NCBI GenBank assembly: GCA_903879775.1
Contig: CAIRMY010000043.1
Span: 1 to 14,785, forward strand
DNA length: 14,785 bases
From: an uncultured Bacteroidota bacterium
GTDB lineage: Bacteria > Bacteroidota > Bacteroidia > NS11-12g > UBA955
Direction of reading: 5' to 3'
Position 1 is the stretch's first letter, and each line of letters opens with the position of its first letter. Both the position numbers and the translations under genes were made by a program. The notes below the pieces were generated by a model. It was not told where the DNA came from. It was given only the letters and a program-made list of their open reading frames with translations, and ran no database searches. Of this stretch, positions 14,584 to 14,785 are shown piece after piece.

Positions 14584-14785
14584 ATGATAAAAAAAGCAAT
14601 GATTGCATTGGGGTTAATGACCTTGATGTATATGCCTTTACAGGCACAAAATATAGATACAAGTGATGTTGAATCTTTCGATGAAATTTTAGTTTCGGCC
14701 CAAAGATTTGATCAAAAAAGAAGAGAATCGCCTCGACAAATAGAGGTTTTGAGTTCTAAAAGATTGAATGAATTACAACCAGCTA
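14584..14785 (+). CDS. TonB-dependent receptor, N-terminal 67 residues (cut by the window edge)
   Basis: Start of an outer-membrane TonB-dependent receptor, which would import a siderophore, metal complex, vitamin or polymer using TonB energy. Visible are a signal peptide (hydrophobic 5-19, cleavage after LQAQ or QA, about residue 21), then SFDEILVSAQRFDQKRRESPRQIEVLSSKRLNELQPA. DEILVSAQR has the form of a TonB box, and RQIEVLSSKRL is the beginning of the plug domain (known receptor pattern V-V-S-A-x-R...P-x-x-I-x-V-I). There is no N-terminal carboxypeptidase-like extension, so this is not a SusC-type receptor. An in-frame ATG at 14560 would add eight residues (MSLKKTIF); I prefer 14584 because it gives a compact signal peptide, but either is possible. 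Substrate cannot be inferred from this fragment. Confidence 0.85.
   Translation, partial: MIKKAMIALGLMTLMYMPLQAQNIDTSDVESFDEILVSAQRFDQKRRESPRQIEVLSSKRLNELQPA

Noticed and set aside
1..14785. CRISPR array, insertion sequence, prophage or other mobile island
   Set aside because: No spaced repeats, transposase, integrase or tRNA seen; gene content is core chromosomal and base composition looks even by eye.

Overview
The window is an AT-rich piece of a Bacteroidota chromosome, most likely from the Flavobacteriales or a related environmental lineage. Evidence for this is the set of phylum-specific genes (gldA/gldF/gldG, the type IX secretion protein PorQ, a TonB-dependent receptor) and repeated copies of the Bacteroidota promoter element TAnnTTTG just in front of start codons. 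I see no tRNA or rRNA, CRISPR array, integrase, transposase or insertion sequence. It reads as ordinary core chromosome, densely packed, with every gap well under 300 bases.

Left part (1-3842), all on the minus strand. A gldA-gldF-gldG operon encodes an ABC transporter of the gliding-motility type; gldG runs off the left edge. Upstream of it is a ribF-M23 peptidase pair, in which the peptidase start lies inside the end of ribF. A 40-base divergent promoter region separates ribF from the next group.

Centre (3883-10958), plus strand: porQ, cmk, tpiA and a very large exported protein of 1505 residues that I cannot assign to a family. porQ and cmk are two bases apart. tpiA has its own promoter in the short gap after cmk. 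The big gene follows tpiA after a 57-base gap containing a weak hairpin. Its stop codon interlocks with that of truA on the opposite strand.

Right part (10955-14785). truA and a PaaJ/PcaF-like thiolase form a minus-strand pair. Then come three plus-strand genes: an exported DUF4163/DUF3298-type protein followed by a good hairpin, a small membrane-anchored protein of unknown function, and the start of a TonB-dependent receptor.

Most genes are housekeeping: FAD synthesis, CMP phosphorylation, glycolysis, tRNA pseudouridylation and thiolysis. They are interleaved with cell-envelope genes (GldAFG, PorQ, M23 hydrolase, the 1505-residue protein, the receptor). The strongest candidates for undescribed biology are the 1505-residue exported protein and the small membrane protein with a DNA dyad in front of the TonB receptor. 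The run of promoters placed so close to start codons that leaderless mRNAs are expected is also worth checking.
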